Made by a program: the position numbers and the translations under genes. Of a stretch of 64,000 nucleotides of DNA, positions 63,095 through 64,000 are shown piece by piece. Position 1 is the stretch's first letter. Each line of letters begins with the position of its first letter. The notes beneath the pieces are model-generated. The model made no database searches. It was not told the origin of the DNA and saw only the letters and a program-made list of their open reading frames with translations. The stretch lies in assembly GCF_002752675.1 (NCBI RefSeq), contig NZ_CP024608.1, forward strand, positions 5,022,001 to 5,086,000, in the 5' to 3' direction. Origin of the DNA: Massilia violaceinigra. GTDB taxonomy: Bacteria; Pseudomonadota; Gammaproteobacteria; Burkholderiales; Burkholderiaceae_D.

Positions 63095-64000
63095 TTACAG
63101 ATCGACCTTCACGCTCAGCTTGATGGTGCGCGGCGCACCGGCGGCCAGCCGTCCGCCGGCGCCGGCCCAGTACTGCTTGTCGCCGAGGTTCTCGACGTTG
63201 GCCTGCCAGGTGGTGCGTTTGCCCATGGTCTGGTTGACGTAGCGCGCGCCGGCGGTCCACAAGGTGGTGCCGCCAAGCCAGGCCTGGTTGAGGTCATTGA
63301 CCGGCCGGCGGCCCGTGTAATACATGCCGCTGTTAAGCGACAGCCCGGGCACGGCGTCGTCGAAGGCATACGATAGATAGGCGCTGGCGGTTTGCTTCGA
63401 GGCGTTTTCCGGCAGCTTGCCATTGTAGCTGGCGTTGATGTCGGCGAATTCCGGCTGCAGGAACTGGGCCGACGTTTGCCACGCCAGCTGGCGCGTCAGC
63501 TGGCCCTGGGTCGCCAGCTCCACGCCGCGATAGTGCTGTTCGCCGTCGGCCACGAACACATTGGCGGCGTTGGTGTAGTAGCCGGGACGGTCGATGTCGA
63601 ACAGTGCGGCCGACAGCAGGGTGCCGCCGGCGGCGCGCCAGCGCATGCCCAGTTCCTTCTGCTTGCTCACGCCGGGCGCCATGCGTTCGCCCTGGTTGAC
63701 GGTGCCGGCCGGACCAGGCTCGCCTTCTTCCAGGCCTTGCGCGGCGGAGGCATAGAACGACAGCTCGGCGAGCGGCTTGTAGATCACGGCCGCCATCGGC
63801 GTGGTTTTGCTGGCCGCGTAGTCGTTCGCGCCCTGCGTGCTGCGGTAGCGCACCTTGCGCGCACCGGCGATGAGCTGCCATTGGGGCGACAGTTCCATGC
63901 GGTCGATGGCGTACAGGCCGTCGTCGCGCGTGTCGAGGGCGGCGGTGGTCGGGCTGGCCGGGCGCGCGGACCAAGTGATGTTGCTGATGGCGACCGGGTC
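63095..64000 (-). CDS. TonB-dependent receptor (partial, 5' end off window)
   Basis: The last 301 residues of an outer-membrane receptor; the frame is open to the window edge. Barrel strands include SPQWQLIAGARKVRYRSTQG, LSFYASAAQGLEEGEPGP, YRGVELATQGQLTRQLAWQT and WQANVENLGDKQYWAG, ending in IKLSVKVDL, an acceptable beta-signal. Together with the pectin enzymes downstream on the same strand, it probably imports pectin oligosaccharides, although the siderophore-receptor-like layout leaves iron chelates possible. Confidence 0.85.
   Translation of the reverse strand, partial: DPVAISNITWSARPASPTTAALDTRDDGLYAIDRMELSPQWQLIAGARKVRYRSTQGANDYAASKTTPMAAVIYKPLAELSFYASAAQGLEEGEPGPAGTVNQGERMAPGVSKQKELGMRWRAAGGTLLSAALFDIDRPGYYTNAANVFVADGEQHYRGVELATQGQLTRQLAWQTSAQFLQPEFADINASYNGKLPENASKQTASAYLSYAFDDAVPGLSLNSGMYYTGRRPVNDLNQAWLGGTTLWTAGARYVNQTMGKRTTWQANVENLGDKQYWAGAGGRLAAGAPRTIKLSVKVDL

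Noticed and set aside
1-64000. tRNA, rRNA, CRISPR arrays, integrase or prophage genes
   Set aside because: No tRNA-like T-loop context, no regularly spaced repeats and no phage genes were seen; the only intact mobile element is the IS66 copy.

Overview
The window is GC-rich, densely coded bacterial DNA. It most resembles a violacein-producing betaproteobacterium of the Oxalobacteraceae (Massilia, Duganella or Janthinobacterium type). The reasons are a vioA-vioB pair closely resembling the Chromobacterium enzymes, many TonB-dependent receptors, PEP-CTERM surface proteins, TTG and GTG starts behind good Shine-Dalgarno sequences, and plant-polymer degradation genes. The genus is an inference from content only. 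I see no rRNA, tRNA or CRISPR array.

Layout. 1-4 kb: the start of a violacein operon on the minus strand (vioA, then vioB cut by the window edge). 4-5.6 kb: a decayed AraC/GlxA-type fragment, a hotdog thioesterase and a small ankyrin protein. 5.6-9.75 kb: an iron-uptake unit (TonB receptor, FecR, FecI) under a perfect Fur box. 9.75-14 kb: a mobile-element graveyard with two IS30-type transposase tails, two small orphan genes, and an intact IS66 element whose 8-bp target duplication splits an outer-membrane beta-barrel remnant. 14.3-18 kb: a secreted metalloprotease ending in a dockerin, followed by a PEP-CTERM protein with a cohesin fold. 18-22.9 kb: a tandem DUF4394 lipoprotein, a CPCC protein and a TonB receptor broken by a frameshift and loss of its plug.

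23-36.4 kb is the least familiar part. A hybrid histidine kinase overlaps a 1,904-residue protein that joins a GMC oxidoreductase, an alpha/beta hydrolase with a cysteine nucleophile and a PhoD-like phosphatase. Facing it is a LuxR-type response regulator. Divergent from that regulator runs a tightly packed five-gene operon: two lipoproteins, two small unknown proteins and a radical SAM enzyme with a cysteine-poor C-terminus. A LysR regulator follows. An 18-bp motif (15/18 identical) lies upstream of both the kinase and the regulator/operon promoter region, suggesting that the two halves are one regulated system.

36.4-46 kb holds a secreted DJ-1/PfpI protein with a divergent LysR gene, an MFS exporter, two tandem TonB/Sel1 paralogues (one frameshifted), a DUF1801 protein, a multi-PAS diguanylate cyclase and a secreted DUF1579-like protein. 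46-54.2 kb, after an AT-rich gap, is a galactose operon: galT, galK, a family 2 beta-galactosidase, a glycosyltransferase fused to a UDP-galactopyranose-mutase-like flavoprotein, then an ECF sigma factor. 54-59.3 kb holds a histidine kinase, a ZIP transporter, a manganese catalase, a 69-residue protein and a lipoprotein. 59.3-64 kb is a pectin-utilisation cluster: rhamnogalacturonan acetylesterase, polygalacturonase and the 3' part of a TonB receptor that leaves the window.
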